Shown here piece by piece: positions 12,293-24,874 of a DNA stretch of 64,000 nucleotides. Position numbers and translations under genes: made by a program. The notes below the pieces were generated by a model that did no database searches, was not told the DNA's origin, and was given only the letters and a program-made list of their open reading frames with translations. The number at the start of each line of letters is the position of its first letter. Positions within the stretch are counted from its first letter, which is position 1. The DNA comes from Cacajao melanocephalus (taxonomy: Eukaryota; Chordata; Mammalia; Primates; Pitheciidae), in contig CAUYLG010051966.1 in assembly GCA_963573385.1 (NCBI GenBank), positions 1 to 64,000 on the forward strand, in the 5' to 3' direction.

Positions 12293-12604
12293 AGCACTTT
12301 ATCTTTGAGAAGGAGCCTCGCATGTCACCCAGGCTGCAGTGCAGTGGCACGGATCTTGGCTCACTGCAACCTCCGCCTCCTAGGTTCAAGCGATTCTCCT
12401 GCCTCAACCTCCCGAGTAGCTAAGACTACAGGCTCCTGCCACCACGCCTCGCTAGTTTTTGTAGTTTTCATAGAGATGAGGTTTCGCCACGTTGGCCAGG
12501 CTGGTCTCTAACTCCTGACCTCAGGCGATCCGCCCACCTCAGCCTCCCAAAGTGCTCAGATTACGGATGTGAGCCCCTGCGCCCAGGCAGGAGCGCTTTA
12601 TCTT
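12293..12604 (-). mobile_element. Alu, antisense, with target-site duplication, 300 bp upstream of the ULK4 exon
   Basis: Alu body about 12306-12588 in reverse complement. It is flanked by a 13-bp duplication, AGCACTTTATCTT at 12293-12305 and AGCGCTTTATCTT at 12592-12604. It is in sense orientation relative to ULK4 transcription and lies within the intron preceding the 11902-12000 exon. Confidence 0.9.
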
Positions 12605-12740
12605 AACAACCATCCAGACACCAGGTGCTGAAGAAAACTGAACTTTAGAGAAGCTAGGTAGTTTGTCTAACATCTCACAGATAATGGGTGACAGTGACAA
12701 GGCCAGAGGACCAAAGCCAGGCTGACTCCAAGTCAAAAAT
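12605..12740 (+). mobile_element. MIR fragment
   Basis: 'actgaactttagagaagctaggtagtttgtctaacatctcacagataatgg' followed by 'aaagccaggctgactcc' fits the 3' half of MIR. Diverged. Confidence 0.55.
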
Positions 12741-14625
12741 GCTTATCTCCCCTGAGCACATTTATGCACATTACGATACACACCTAGTGCATTCTGCTAT
12801 GCTTTCCTTCTCTATATGCCCACATATGCTCAAATAACATCTAGAATATTTGTCCAATATAGTACTGCATGAAAAGGCTTCAAATACAGCTCTACATTCC
12901 TGCAGATGTGTACACTTAAATGACAATGAAAATAAATGAGTGGTTTTTACATTGTGTGTCTTCTCCCAGGGGTTTTATAGAATTGCCTAATTCTGAAGGA
13001 GACTTCTATCACAGAGATGAATAGTTTTATACTGAAGAAAGGACTGATTATTTCTTTGCATTTGCTATGATATGTACACATTCACACTCTTCCTCTCTGT
13101 TTTTACTTTTACTCGGAAGAAACAAAACCACTTTTCAATAATGACCTTTGCCAGAGCCAAGAGAGCAGGCTGCAGGCTGCAGGCTGCCCTGCGCTGTCCT
13201 TCACCTGGACTTCGGGGCCCTTCTCACAAACGCCTAGCTTCCTTCTGCACTTCTGGCCTATGAACAGAATTTCAGTTGCCTCTTTCCTTTGGTTCAGAAG
13301 AACCCGACTGAAAACCAGACACCTGTCTTTTAACACCCTGCACGTGTCAACAGGTGAGGAAAACAAGGTAATCACTAGCTTGGCGCTTCCCCCTCCTCTC
13401 ACTTCCCTGACTGACTTCATCAGAGACGGAGAATTTCCTTTCAGGAAACAAATGTGCAGCACTATCCCAGAGGCCTGAACCTTCCTAAATGCTGGCCGTT
13501 GATCCCTTGCCCTCTGAAGCATGGAATATTAGCCTTTCCACATTACCACATTACCCCTCAGAGCAGACTGGTTACCTTCTGGGAAAGATAAGGCCGACTT
13601 GCAAATCAGCAATGAGGCAGCAGTGAGGGGTAGGGTGCCTCCTTTCCAAGCACACGGAAGCAAGCGAATGGGGCCACAGCACAAGAAACACTGTGGGGCT
13701 TTTTCCACCAGGATGTCCCATGGTCCTCCAGATCCTCCAAGACCTACAGGGTGGGTCACAGTCACCAAGAAACATCGACCCCACCCGCCAGTATTCATGC
13801 GCCACCTCCTTACAACGTTGCCAAGAGTTCCAGAAGAACAAGAAAGCTACCGCCATGCACGGCAGAGAAGTCGCACAGAACAAAGGCAGCAGCAACTCCA
13901 CTCTCCCCACAGAAGTACTGCCCACAAAGAAGGCCCACAAAGGACACCGACCTGGATGCAGCAGTGAACGCTGAAGCCCCCAGAATCAAATGCAGATGCC
14001 CAGGCTTGCCTCGCCTTTCTCCAGTTCTCCAGCATCACACTCCCTCGTGTCAGCTCCTGACTCCTGGACGTGCAGCCCTCTGTGGGCGTCCTGCATGGGG
14101 CCCGTGTCCCTGTCATGACGCCATGACTGTCCGCTCCATCCAGGTCCTCCGCCCTGGCCTCTGGTCCCACTGAGCCCTTTCCAGAGCGCACTCCCTTTTG
14201 TCACTGCTTGTGTGAACTCACCCAACTGCCCGCAAGCCCTCAGCTGTCTCTTACAGCCCAGGTGAGAGGGTGCTAGCCTGGGCTAGACTGGCAGCAGCAG
14301 GGTTTGAGAGAAGCAACTGGGTGTGTTCGATATTTATGGTAAAATCCACATGATTTTAGATGTGGGACATCAAAAAGAGGGAAATTTCAAGAATGCCTCC
14401 CAGGTTTCTGGCTTGCATGGCAGGGTGAGCAGGGCAGGGCTTGCTGGCAGGGAAATGGATTTGGGAGGCAGATCTTGAGTTCGGCTTTGGTCTATGGGGC
14501 ATTCTAGTGGTCATACTGAGCAAGCTGCTAGGTATACGAATATTGATTTCACTGAAGAACTTCAGGTAGAAATATACATTTAGTAGCCTTAAACATATAA
14601 AACTAAGGACGTTGGCATTCCTTTG
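12740..14625. other. Intron DNA, GC-rich part with overlapping ORFs
   Basis: No repeat recognised. 13560-14240 is GC-rich with overlapping open frames of 79-140 codons on both strands, none with a known family motif. A short tandem of the 7-mer GCAGGCT (three copies) lies at 13165-13187. Confidence 0.4.
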
Positions 14626-14626
14626 G

Positions 14627-14890
14627 AACCTGCCATCCTTTTAGTTAAACCATGAGATCATCCTAGAGAGTGGAGACTGAATCATATTGATCTTTGCATT
14701 GCGAACATGCGCTGTGATGGTGTCTGGGGGGGCACAGTGAGTGCTGAATTGATTCGAGCCACACCATGATGGTCATGCTCCAGTGTGTGCTAAAACCTGC
14801 TGGGGATATAAGACAGGAACCGAGCTGGGTGTGGTGGCTCAGGCTTGTAATTCCAGCACTATGGAAGGCCAAGGCAGGCCGCCTGTCAAC
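14627..14890 (+). repeat. Left arm of a diverged inverted duplication
   Basis: This arm matches the reverse complement of 15671-15925 over about 260 bp. Shared blocks include GAGAGTGG, ACTGAATCAT, TTTGCATTGCGAAC, GGCACAG.GAGTGCTG, ATGCTCCAGTGTGTGCTAA and CCTGCTGG, in order. The similarity runs on into an Alu start at 14822 that is cut off near 14885. Both arms share the unusual AATTCCAGCAC within the Alu, which argues for one ancestral segment copied in inverted orientation. Confidence 0.8.
14822..14885 (+). mobile_element. Truncated Alu start inside the left inverted arm
   Basis: 'gagctgggtgtggtggctcaggcttg' is an Alu 5' end on the plus strand. After about 64 bp it stops and unrelated sequence follows, so the Alu is truncated at the arm's inner end. 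Confidence 0.8.
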
Positions 14891-15051
14891 TTCTGAGACA
14901 TATTTAACATTAAATGACAATACAGCATTACCTAAAATGAGATTACAGAATACAGCTAACTTGTCAGCATTTAAGAAAAAAAAAAAAGGCCAGGTATAAT
15001 ACCATCCTCTTACATCTGGCATTGCTACACGGATCTAGTGCACAGAAGTAG

Positions 15052-15925
<874 letters not shown>

Positions 15926-16689
15926 TCCACATAACTGTGCTAAGGCAGACTATGAAAACTGCTATAATAGAGGTAGAAATAAAGTTTGGCTGAAGGAGGG
16001 AAGGATGATGTCACAATTGACTTCATCGCCTGGTGGTGGATCTACTAGAAAGCATGGACTGCAGATATTTCACACGTGGCCATTTCACGAGGAAAGACAC
16101 AGGAGTGACAAAGCACAGCATCCACTTACAAGATGGCGGTGCAACTGTCTGGTTGGGGTATGGGAGCATGGAGGTCAGGCAGATGAGCTGGGAAGGTACC
16201 CTGGGGCTGGACTGTATAAAGCCTTGACTGTCTTGGCAAGGAGTCAGAGAGTTATAGATAATGAGGTGCCACTGAAGTTTTTCAAAGGAAGGGAGAAACT
16301 ATAAGGACGATGGGCTGTGACAGAGACATCTCATCCGCTTTCAACAACCAGACAGAGGGTAGTTCATGGTGAAGGCCAACAAGGGGAAGGCCATGAAGGA
16401 ATCAGGTTGGATAATTATAAGACATGCTAAAAATAGACAGCCCCAAAACAGACAGCCCCCAACCACGGAGAGCCTTTAAGTGTGTGTGAGATGAGGAGAG
16501 ACTCAGCAGGCTCATTCCAGCCTTTCAACAATACTGACACATCTGCAAACTGATAACAGCTCAGTGGTCCTACTACCAGGCGGATGATGTAACAAGCTTC
16601 CCCATGACACCTCAGAAAGGATAAACAAGGTCCAGATGGGAAAGTCGGCTGACCTGAACGATAATAACAAAGATTTGTCTTCCCTAGAA

Positions 16690-16940
16690 AAGCCCTCCCT
16701 AATCTCAACACTGGGTTGGGTCTCCTGTCCCATTATTCATTCTACAGCATCAAACACCTTTCAGTTGCTGCATTTTCACACATGCAATAAGATGAAGACT
16801 TGCTTCGTTATTTGTACATTGACAGTCTTCCCTATTAAACTGCAAGCTTCCTGAGAACCAACACCCTTTCTCTCTTGATTCCTGCTGAAACTGCAGGAGT
16901 CTATGCTAGGCTCCTAAGCACAAAGTAACTCATGAGCCTG
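16690..16940 (+). mobile_element. L2 remnant
   Basis: 'aaagccctccctaatctcaacac', then 'cttccctattaaactgcaagcttcctgagaacc' resembles the L2 3' half, ending before 'ctcctaagcacaaagtaactc'. Confidence 0.6.
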
Positions 16941-17109
16941 CTAGGAGTCAGTCAGTAAACATGAACTGAGTGCTGTTCCAGGCACCAGGACATAGAAATG
17001 AGACATTCAGGACCCACAGGAGGCCCCTGTAAACAAGAAAGGAAGCACCTTTCTTCTTGTTGCGTTCATGATACAGAAAACACTTCTTGGCCACCTTCAC
17101 TGGGCCAGG

Positions 17110-17315
17110 TAGATGTACACCACTTTATATTTATATATAATTACATGTATTTTATTCTCCCATTGAAGTCTCACAGCCACCTTGCAGAGCAGCGATCACA
17201 CCTACTTTGCAGATGAGGAAACTGACACTCAGGTGCAGTGACCTGCCCAAGGTCATACAGGGTGGGGAGGGGTATAGTGGTGTGTCTGGGCTTTGAATCT
17301 AAGGTATTCCAGCCT
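17110..17315 (+). mobile_element. MIR element
   Basis: 'tctcacagccaccttgcagagc', 'ttgcagatgaggaaactgacactcag' and 'cctgcccaaggtcatacagg' show the MIR core on the plus strand. Confidence 0.85.
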
Positions 17316-17329
17316 GCATGGCCCACATG

Positions 17330-19395
17330 TCCCCACCACACCGGTGAGTCTCAGGCACTTTGTCTCTGCCTCCATATCTTTCACACATAACATTCAGGAG
17401 TGAGCAGGGACCAGTTCTAAATCACAGGGAAGGTAGTAGGTAGGGACCGAACTTCTGACGGAGACTCCGATACATCTCTGCCTCTGCTCCCCAGGACACA
17501 CACTTGCATTGCATCACTCTCTGCCCTGGAGAAGTGCTTTGTAAATCTAAGTATAATTATAATTTTAGACACTGGCCTCTCTCAATTCTTCTGCTGAAAG
17601 AAGCTGCTATTAGAAGTAGATAAAGGTTTTAAGTGCAGAAGAATCCCCAGTGTGAGAAGGATGTCTATAAATGGAAGGGGTGAGTTAGAGTTCTGGAAAG
17701 TACGTATGGCTCCATGTTTCACGACAGATATGTCTTTGATTCACATTCCATTTCTTTTCCCAACTCCTTCACCTAATTCAGCCTCAAGGACTCCTCCTCC
17801 TTCATATTGACACATCAAAGTCGGTGGTCAAGGCCAAAAGCAACACACAGCGGATATTATGAGGGATGATTTAGAGAGATGACAGCAGCAGAATGTACAG
17901 TGGTGTTGAAGACTATGAAAACAATCAAAAAGAGTGGGCCACCAGGAAACTAGAAGGTTGGAAATAGAAAATTCACAAACATTTTGTAGTAAGAGGTTTC
18001 CTTTTAAATATCTACCTAATCTCTTGTAAGAAAAAAAAGAATTTCTATTGTTCTGAAGATTTTTAACTTCTGATCCTTTTTTTTTTCTGGTCTACAATTT
18101 ACAAGACAATCTTTTACAGGTTATCATCAAGGCAACCTGTGAGAATAACTATCAACTACATCTCAAAGAATTACAAAATCTACGACTATGGCAACTGAAA
18201 GAAGAAACAGTGTTCTCTGAAGAGAAGCTTACCAGAAGGGATAGGAAAGGAGAAATACGCCATTCGGGATTATTTAAGTACTTAACAATGCTTTACTATT
18301 AATTTGGAATTATTATAAATGAGCAAATAAAAGCAGCAAGGTAATTCAAAGACCATGGCTTTTTAATTAACCTACTGGCTTTACAGTTTTGGTTAAATAC
18401 TTAGTAACTAACAATATGTGTTGAGGGGATCTTGGAATTGTTTATTAAATCATATGAGACAAGCTCAATACTTGACCAGCTTAACTGGATAAAAGCTATC
18501 ATTCGTCGTAATGATGAAAAACGGAGGCTAGCCAAGGGTCCGGGGATTTATTCTTGGCTCTGCTATCGTGACTTTGGCAAAGTGTCAAAACAGTTTGGTT
18601 TCAACTTTAGCTTCTGCATGTATCCAAGCTAGGACGCTACCATTTGATATGCATCTCTTGCAAATTGTATTGGGATTTTAAATACAACAATAAATTCACA
18701 TTGGCCCTGTCACTTTCACTTGATCTAAATATCAGCTGACTCAATTGGTTAGACAGAGCATTAAATGAAACAGGCATAAGAAGGTACTCTATAAAACCAC
18801 ACCTCCTTCCTGCCTTAGAGCAGGATGCTAAGTAAATACAGATTACCATTTATGGCTAATTGGCTTTTTCCACAGCCACTGAATACACCTCTATTCCTCA
18901 GAACCATCTCACAATTCCATGATCTGTCATAAGGGAAAGCAAGTGAGCTTATGAGTCACGTAAGTATGTATATGTACCTACAAACACACATACACGAGTA
19001 TGCACATAAACCCCCAATCCATTATTCCTCGAAAGCTGACCTGCACTGCAGAAGGGGAATTGGAGAGCCAGGTCAGGATGTGAAGGGCTGCACACGACTT
19101 GGCTAACCTAGGATGTGCTTAAGGGGAATGCTCTCCTTGGTCAGGAGTGGTTTCCCAACTAATGCTCGCTAAGTCTTTGCTTAGCGGGCCTCTCCTTCTT
19201 TCCCTGAAGATTCCGACCAAATTCTCTGTTCTTGACATTGGTCACCCAAAGATGACTGTTTGGTAGACACTCTCCATAGAGTGATACATTCTTTAAAATA
19301 AGTAAAAATACATTAAAAGAAGATAAAGAACAGAACGAAAGGGAAGCATGGCATGGCGTGGGGCTGCTCAAGACACAGGAAAACAGATCCTCTAC
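17330..19395. other. Intron DNA between the ULK4 exons, nothing recognised
   Basis: Apart from weak MIR-like text near 18540-18620, I see no repeat, RNA gene or exon. Confidence 0.4.
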
Positions 19396-19562
19396 CTGCA
19401 AAGCCAACCGCACAATCCCGGAGGTATAGGTCAGCATGCTGTGCAAAATTTCCAGCAGGGAGAAGAGCAGTGCAGCTGCCAGCTCGTTGTTGTTTGTACT
19501 GTCCACATCCAAGCAGAGTGTGGCAGTTTCAGTGAGCAGGTTACAGATGTGACTGACAAGTC
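19396..19562 (-). CDS. ULK4: ULK4 internal coding exon (ARM/HEAT repeat region), upstream of the two
   Basis: Internal exon of 167 nt on the minus strand. The acceptor is preceded by a long pyrimidine tract and CAG, and the donor is CAG|GTAGAG. The frame is open throughout: two bases finish a split codon (xGA, probably Gly), followed by 55 whole codons ending in CAG, so the exon ends in phase 0. The peptide starts LVSHICNLLTETATL and later reads ELAAALLFSLLEILHSML. The alternating leucines suit paired amphipathic helices of ARM/HEAT repeats. I recognise this as the C-terminal repeat region of ULK4, a member of the UNC-51-like family with a degenerate kinase domain, linked by published work to cilia and neural development. 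The other two frames contain stops. The match is from memory; a protein search would settle it. It could instead be a ULK4-derived copy on chromosome 15. Confidence 0.82.
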
Positions 19563-19669
19563 CTGAGGGTAAAAAAGGAAGAGAAAAAAAAAACTCATCA
19601 TAAAGTACAGAAATGTGTCCTATGACCCAAACAGAGAGGCACTCTGGCCCTATATTGAATAAACCCTAA

Positions 19670-19860
19670 GCAGTACTTAAACTGCATCAGAGTCACTGAG
19701 GAAAGCTGTTTAAAATACAGGTTTCCAGGCCTCACTCCCAGACAGTCTGCTAAGGAGTCGGGGATGGGGCTTAAGAAAATACTTGTTAGAGAAGTTCCCC
19801 GACGTGATTTTGATGCAGAGGTTCCAAATCACAGCTTGAGAAACACTGTCTTGCATGGGC
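19670..19860. mobile_element. MER5-like hAT DNA transposon remnant
   Basis: 'taaactgcatcagagtcactgaggaaagctgttt', 'ccaggcctcactcccagacagtctgctaaggagtc' and 'cacagcttgagaaacactgtc' match the MER5A/B pattern, a non-autonomous Charlie-type element. It lies about 110 bp upstream of the ULK4 acceptor at 19563. Confidence 0.7.
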
Positions 19861-19862
19861 AG

Positions 19863-21580
19863 GCTTCACGGGGTCTGAGGACTAACAACTGTCCCCAGAT
19901 TCTTGTTTGAAGGCAGTCTTCAGTGCGTGACCAAGGACCACAGTGGACCCAGGGGCCTGGCCTATCAGTGGGCCTACTAGCAACTGGGTGGTTTCAACAA
20001 TGCAGTTCAAAAATGTAAGATTCAGTATAATTTTAAGAAATTTGAAATTGAGAAATTACCAGGTGCCATTCCTTTGTCTCTGCAAGCCTCATATTAACAG
20101 TGCGGCTGGTCTTTACCAGTGTTTAGTGTGACATAGTCTGTTACAACAAATACATTTTCACGTTTTGGGGGTGTTACTGTTTACATTTAAATTGACATTT
20201 TTATGTTATTGTATAGTGTTACCCTCTGAATTCACAAACATGAAATACAACAAAAGTGAAATTACAACATGAAATAATGTTATAAACCTAAATGATGAAT
20301 GAGAACTCTGGCACCAGCGGAGCATCGTAAATTCAAATGTTCTTTAAAAAAAAAAGTGAATTTTCAAAGATAAATATTTTATACAAGCAGATGGGGAAAA
20401 GCATGGTGAGGAAGTCTGATGTGTCTGATGAGTATTAAAAGCTGTAATCTACTTGCTATAATCTACTTGGACCTGCAATCTACTTGTCCCTGGTCCAGAT
20501 CAGCAACTGAATGGAAACTCAGCTACGCACAGCCACATGGGTTTTGGTATCTGTTCCGTACAGTGCACCTTATCACTTCCAGAAGAACAATCCAGTCTTC
20601 CTGATAACTGCAAAATTCTCATCTAATTATTATATTACAAAAGTGAACTAAATTCGTTACTAAAGGCAGAGACACACCAAAAAGACGCATCATTCAAAGT
20701 TACACTCCCTGTGGCAAAAAAAGGTATAAATCCCACACAACTGCCAAGACGCCAATAAAAACAAAAACAAAACTGAGTTTCAAGGCTGAAAATAAACACA
20801 CTTCAAAGTACAACGAATTACTGTCCAAATTTCCTTATCAAATGACAAGGTCTGACAACCCACATCATCCATGGTATATATTGCAGCAAGTCAATGATTA
20901 CAGCGTGTGCACTGCACCACCAGGCATTCTCCTCAGAGTTACACTGCATCACCTATGCAGGCTATGAGTCAGCACTTGGCATCTGTGAGCCGTGGATAGA
21001 GTAGAAGGGCTTGAAAACACAGTATCCGTTAAACATATGCTGCAAAAGAACAGGTTTTTCATTTGGGGTTCCTGACGACTTTGCGACATGTCATGCAGAT
21101 GGTCAAAGGTAAAGGGGGTGAGTACTGGTGGAGTCCAGCTCTGTGAGCAGCAGAGAAGGATATGGTTCTTTAGGAGGCAGAGGTGAGCCCCAGAGCACCC
21201 ATCTCATCTACATACTGCTGACTTCAGAGTAAACAGCTGGTGGGTGTCAATGTTCTTCTCGATCTTCCTTCAGTCTTCAAGGAAGGAGTGCAAAGAATGA
21301 ATGCAATCAAATCCCTGCTGGGATGGATTCCAGTCTGCTGTGTAAAAACCAGGCAACAAATGCCAAGCTCTGACTTTACACACTGGAGTCACCAGCTCCC
21401 AAGGGAAGGTTCTCAGATAAGACTAGAAGTGAAATATGAGATAAAAATATTTCTCCACATCAGTGATAATACCAGCAAAAACCATTAATATGATTTACAG
21501 GAAGCTGATGTCAGCCATATTTTCAGTGTTCTTCATAGCCAGAACTTTCACTTCAGGGTCAAAATGCATGTTTTTCGTGT
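19863..21580. other. Intron DNA, nothing recognised
   Basis: No repeats I can name. Several weak donor-like sites on the minus strand lack matching acceptors. Confidence 0.4.
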
Positions 21581-21584
21581 TTAA

Positions 21585-22240
21585 ATTTTTTTTATTATTA
21601 AAACAAGGAAAGTCATGAGACAGTTCAGTAAAATGAACCTTCATTACGCTTTTCAACTCTATCAACATTTTGACTATTTTATCTGTCTTTTCAAAAGCAT
21701 TTTAAAGTGAATACCAGACAACATCTTATTTCACTTGTAAATACTTAATGTGTAACAGATACGCTTTTTTAAACTACAATACAATTGCCACTTTAAAAAA
21801 TTAATGTATTTCTGATATATTCCTCAACTGTCTCAGAACTACATTTTTTTAAACAATGAGTTTGTCTCAATTAGGATGCAAACCAGCTCCATAAATTCCA
21901 CTTGGTTATGGACCTTAAGTCTCCTCTAATTTCTAACAGTCCTTCCTCTACTCACATTTTTTATCCCATGTATTTGTTGGATAAATTAGAACAGTTTTCT
22001 TGTAGATTTTCTCATGGAATTGTTCCTATACCCCTACATGTCCTATAAATTGGTAACTGCACCCAGAGACTTGGTTTAATTCAGGTTCAATTCCTTTGGT
22101 AATAACACCTGGGGCTGGATTCTTTGGATTTCCTGTTGCATCTTGTCTGGAAAGATATACCATTTGTCTTAGTGAAGCTAAAACTGATGCATGGATTCAA
22201 CCGTTGTTATTTTGAAAAGGAAAAGCAAGATAAATGTGTA
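21585..22240 (-). mobile_element. Ancient L1 (L1ME-like), antisense
   Basis: 'tttgtctcaattaggatgcaaaccagctccataaattccacttggttatggaccttaagtctcctct' and 'tttaattcaggttcaattcctttgg' follow the order of the reverse-complemented 3' part of old L1ME elements. Strongly diverged. Confidence 0.5.
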
Positions 22241-23587
22241 CTATTTCCTGTCATTTACCGGTTTTCAGAACGATTTTGGAGTGTTAGCAACTACCACAGA
22301 TAAGCAAGGTGGGAAGTGGGTAGGGTAGAGGAAGACAGATACCACCAAAGGTCACCAAAGCATTCATTTCATAGCATCACTGTAAGCATAATGGATTTTT
22401 AAATAATATGTATTGTGGGTTCCAATTGATTTCAATCATTATTCATATGTATGCTCTGTACGTCCTATTTTTGGCCACTGAGAGCTCCTTCAAAGTATCC
22501 TTGTTTCTGCTATAGCAATGTGACTTGAGTTCATATTATAGAATTCCCGTCTCTGACCGGACAATAAACACTTCTCCAAGAAGTCCTGGTTTGGCTCAAT
22601 GAGAATTTGTACTTAGAGACCATGGTCTGAGCACTTGGGATGTTCACTGCTACTGAGTCACTGATTCAGTAAACGGAGATCTACGTCTTTAAGAAAAATG
22701 AGTTCATGCACGCATTTCTAATGCCAGAGTGCAGAAACAGACCCACAATTATATGGTCAAGTGAATTTCAACAAGAAACTCTTCAGAAAAAAGAAAGCCT
22801 TTTCAATAAAAGGATGAGGAAAAGCTAAGTATCCAAATGGGGAGTAAAAAGAGAGATCCTTGACCACCACCTCACACAATATACAAAAACTAATTTCAGA
22901 TGAATGACAGATCTAAACATACAAGCTAAAATTATACAGGTTCTAGGAGAAGATGTAAGAGAAGATCTTTGCAACTAGGAGGTAGCCAAGATTTCCTAAG
23001 ATCCCCAAATATGTGGTCTTTAAAAAAATCGGTGAGACTTCATTAAAAATTAAAGCTTTTGCAAATCAAAAGAAACTATTAAGAAATAAATAAGAAAGCC
23101 AAAGGCTAGGTGAAACACACACTCTCCTTCTTTCTGTATGTGTGTATATATGTGTGTGTGTCCAAAAACCTATATCCAGAATATATAAACAATTCCCACA
23201 ACTCGTTAATTAAAAAAAAAATCAAATTTTAAAAAAATGTGTAATATATGTGAACAGCCAGTTTGCAAAAGATGTAACAGTCAATAAGTATATGAAAAGT
23301 GTTCAATATCAGTATCATCAGGGAAATGCAAATTAAAATCACAATGGGATATCACTACACATACATGTAAATAATTATAACCTAAAAAACCAACACCAAA
23401 CATTAGCAATGATGCACAGCAACCAGGACTCACAGATATTACTGATAAAAAACAGTTGGCATTTTTATTTTTAATAAATTTATATATACATTTACCATAT
23501 TATCCAGAAATCCTACTCCAAGGTATTTATCGAAGTAAAATCAATACATATGTCCACATAAAGATTCATTAGAACCTTATTCAAAAT

Positions 23588-23936
<349 letters not shown>

Positions 23937-24339
23937 TTAGAAACAGCCCAGGTATCCATCAACAGAAGAGTAAATAAATTGAGATATAATCATACAATGG
24001 AATATTACTCAGCAACTAAAAACCTCAAATGCTCAACTTTACCAGAATATAGATGAATCTCAATTAAAAAAACTGCTGAGAGATAAATTCCAAAAATTAA
24101 AGAATTCTATGAAGTAAGTTGTCTGAACACATTTATTTAAGGTTCTAAAGAAAACTTGTCTCTATTTATTGGGATCAGAAGTTATTTCTAGGAGAGGGGA
24201 AGATGTAATTTTCTAGGGTGACAGAAATGGTCTATACTTTGATGGGGTGTTGGTTACAGCAGCACATGCATTTTTCAAAACAAATATAAGATTTGTACCT
24301 CTTACTGAATATAAAATATATTTAAATTAGAAAATACAG

Positions 24340-24870
24340 AGCTCAGAAAAAAACAGGTTGAGACAAACCAGAGGAATGCTTGAGGAAGATAAATGAAACA
24401 GTATGTGCTGTTAATAGCAGAATTTACTGAGCATTTTCTCTGTTCCTGGCACTACATTCTCACCGGAAGAAATGGGGGAGTGAGTTTCCAGGTAATTTTA
24501 GGTTAACTTTTAGGATACACTGAATTTTGATGTAACAAAGGGGCATCCAAACAGCCAATGTCTAAGGAGATTAAGAACTGAAAACAGTTAAAACTGGAAG
24601 ACAAAAAAAAAAAAAAAAAAAACCCAGAAGAAAAGCAGCAAAATATCATCTGAGAGAACAGAAAATTTCCCAAAGGACAGTCAGCTTTAGAGAGAAACAG
24701 AGTCAAAGACTTAGGCTGAATAAGTCCCAAACAGGAGCAAGGATTTACAGAGGAAGTAAAGGCAAAGGTGCTAATATAACAGAGTAGGAATCATGACAGT
24801 ATGAAGTAATGGATATCAAGGAATAACTAGAAGTAAAAAGAAAATGGGTGTCAGGAATGCCTAGTTGGAT
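24340..24870. other. Intron DNA, mostly unclassified
   Basis: Contains a 20-nt A tract at 24602-24621 and short MIR-like text near 24430. No gene seen. Confidence 0.4.
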
Positions 24871-24874
24871 GTCT

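Noticed and set aside
12050..12511. 153-codon plus-strand ORF
   Set aside because: Its second half is antisense Alu and its first half shows no coding features; it lies in the intron beside the 11902-12000 exon.
24256..24275. 'cagcagcacatgc' similar to the start of U6 snRNA
   Set aside because: Only about ten bases match; no U6 body follows.
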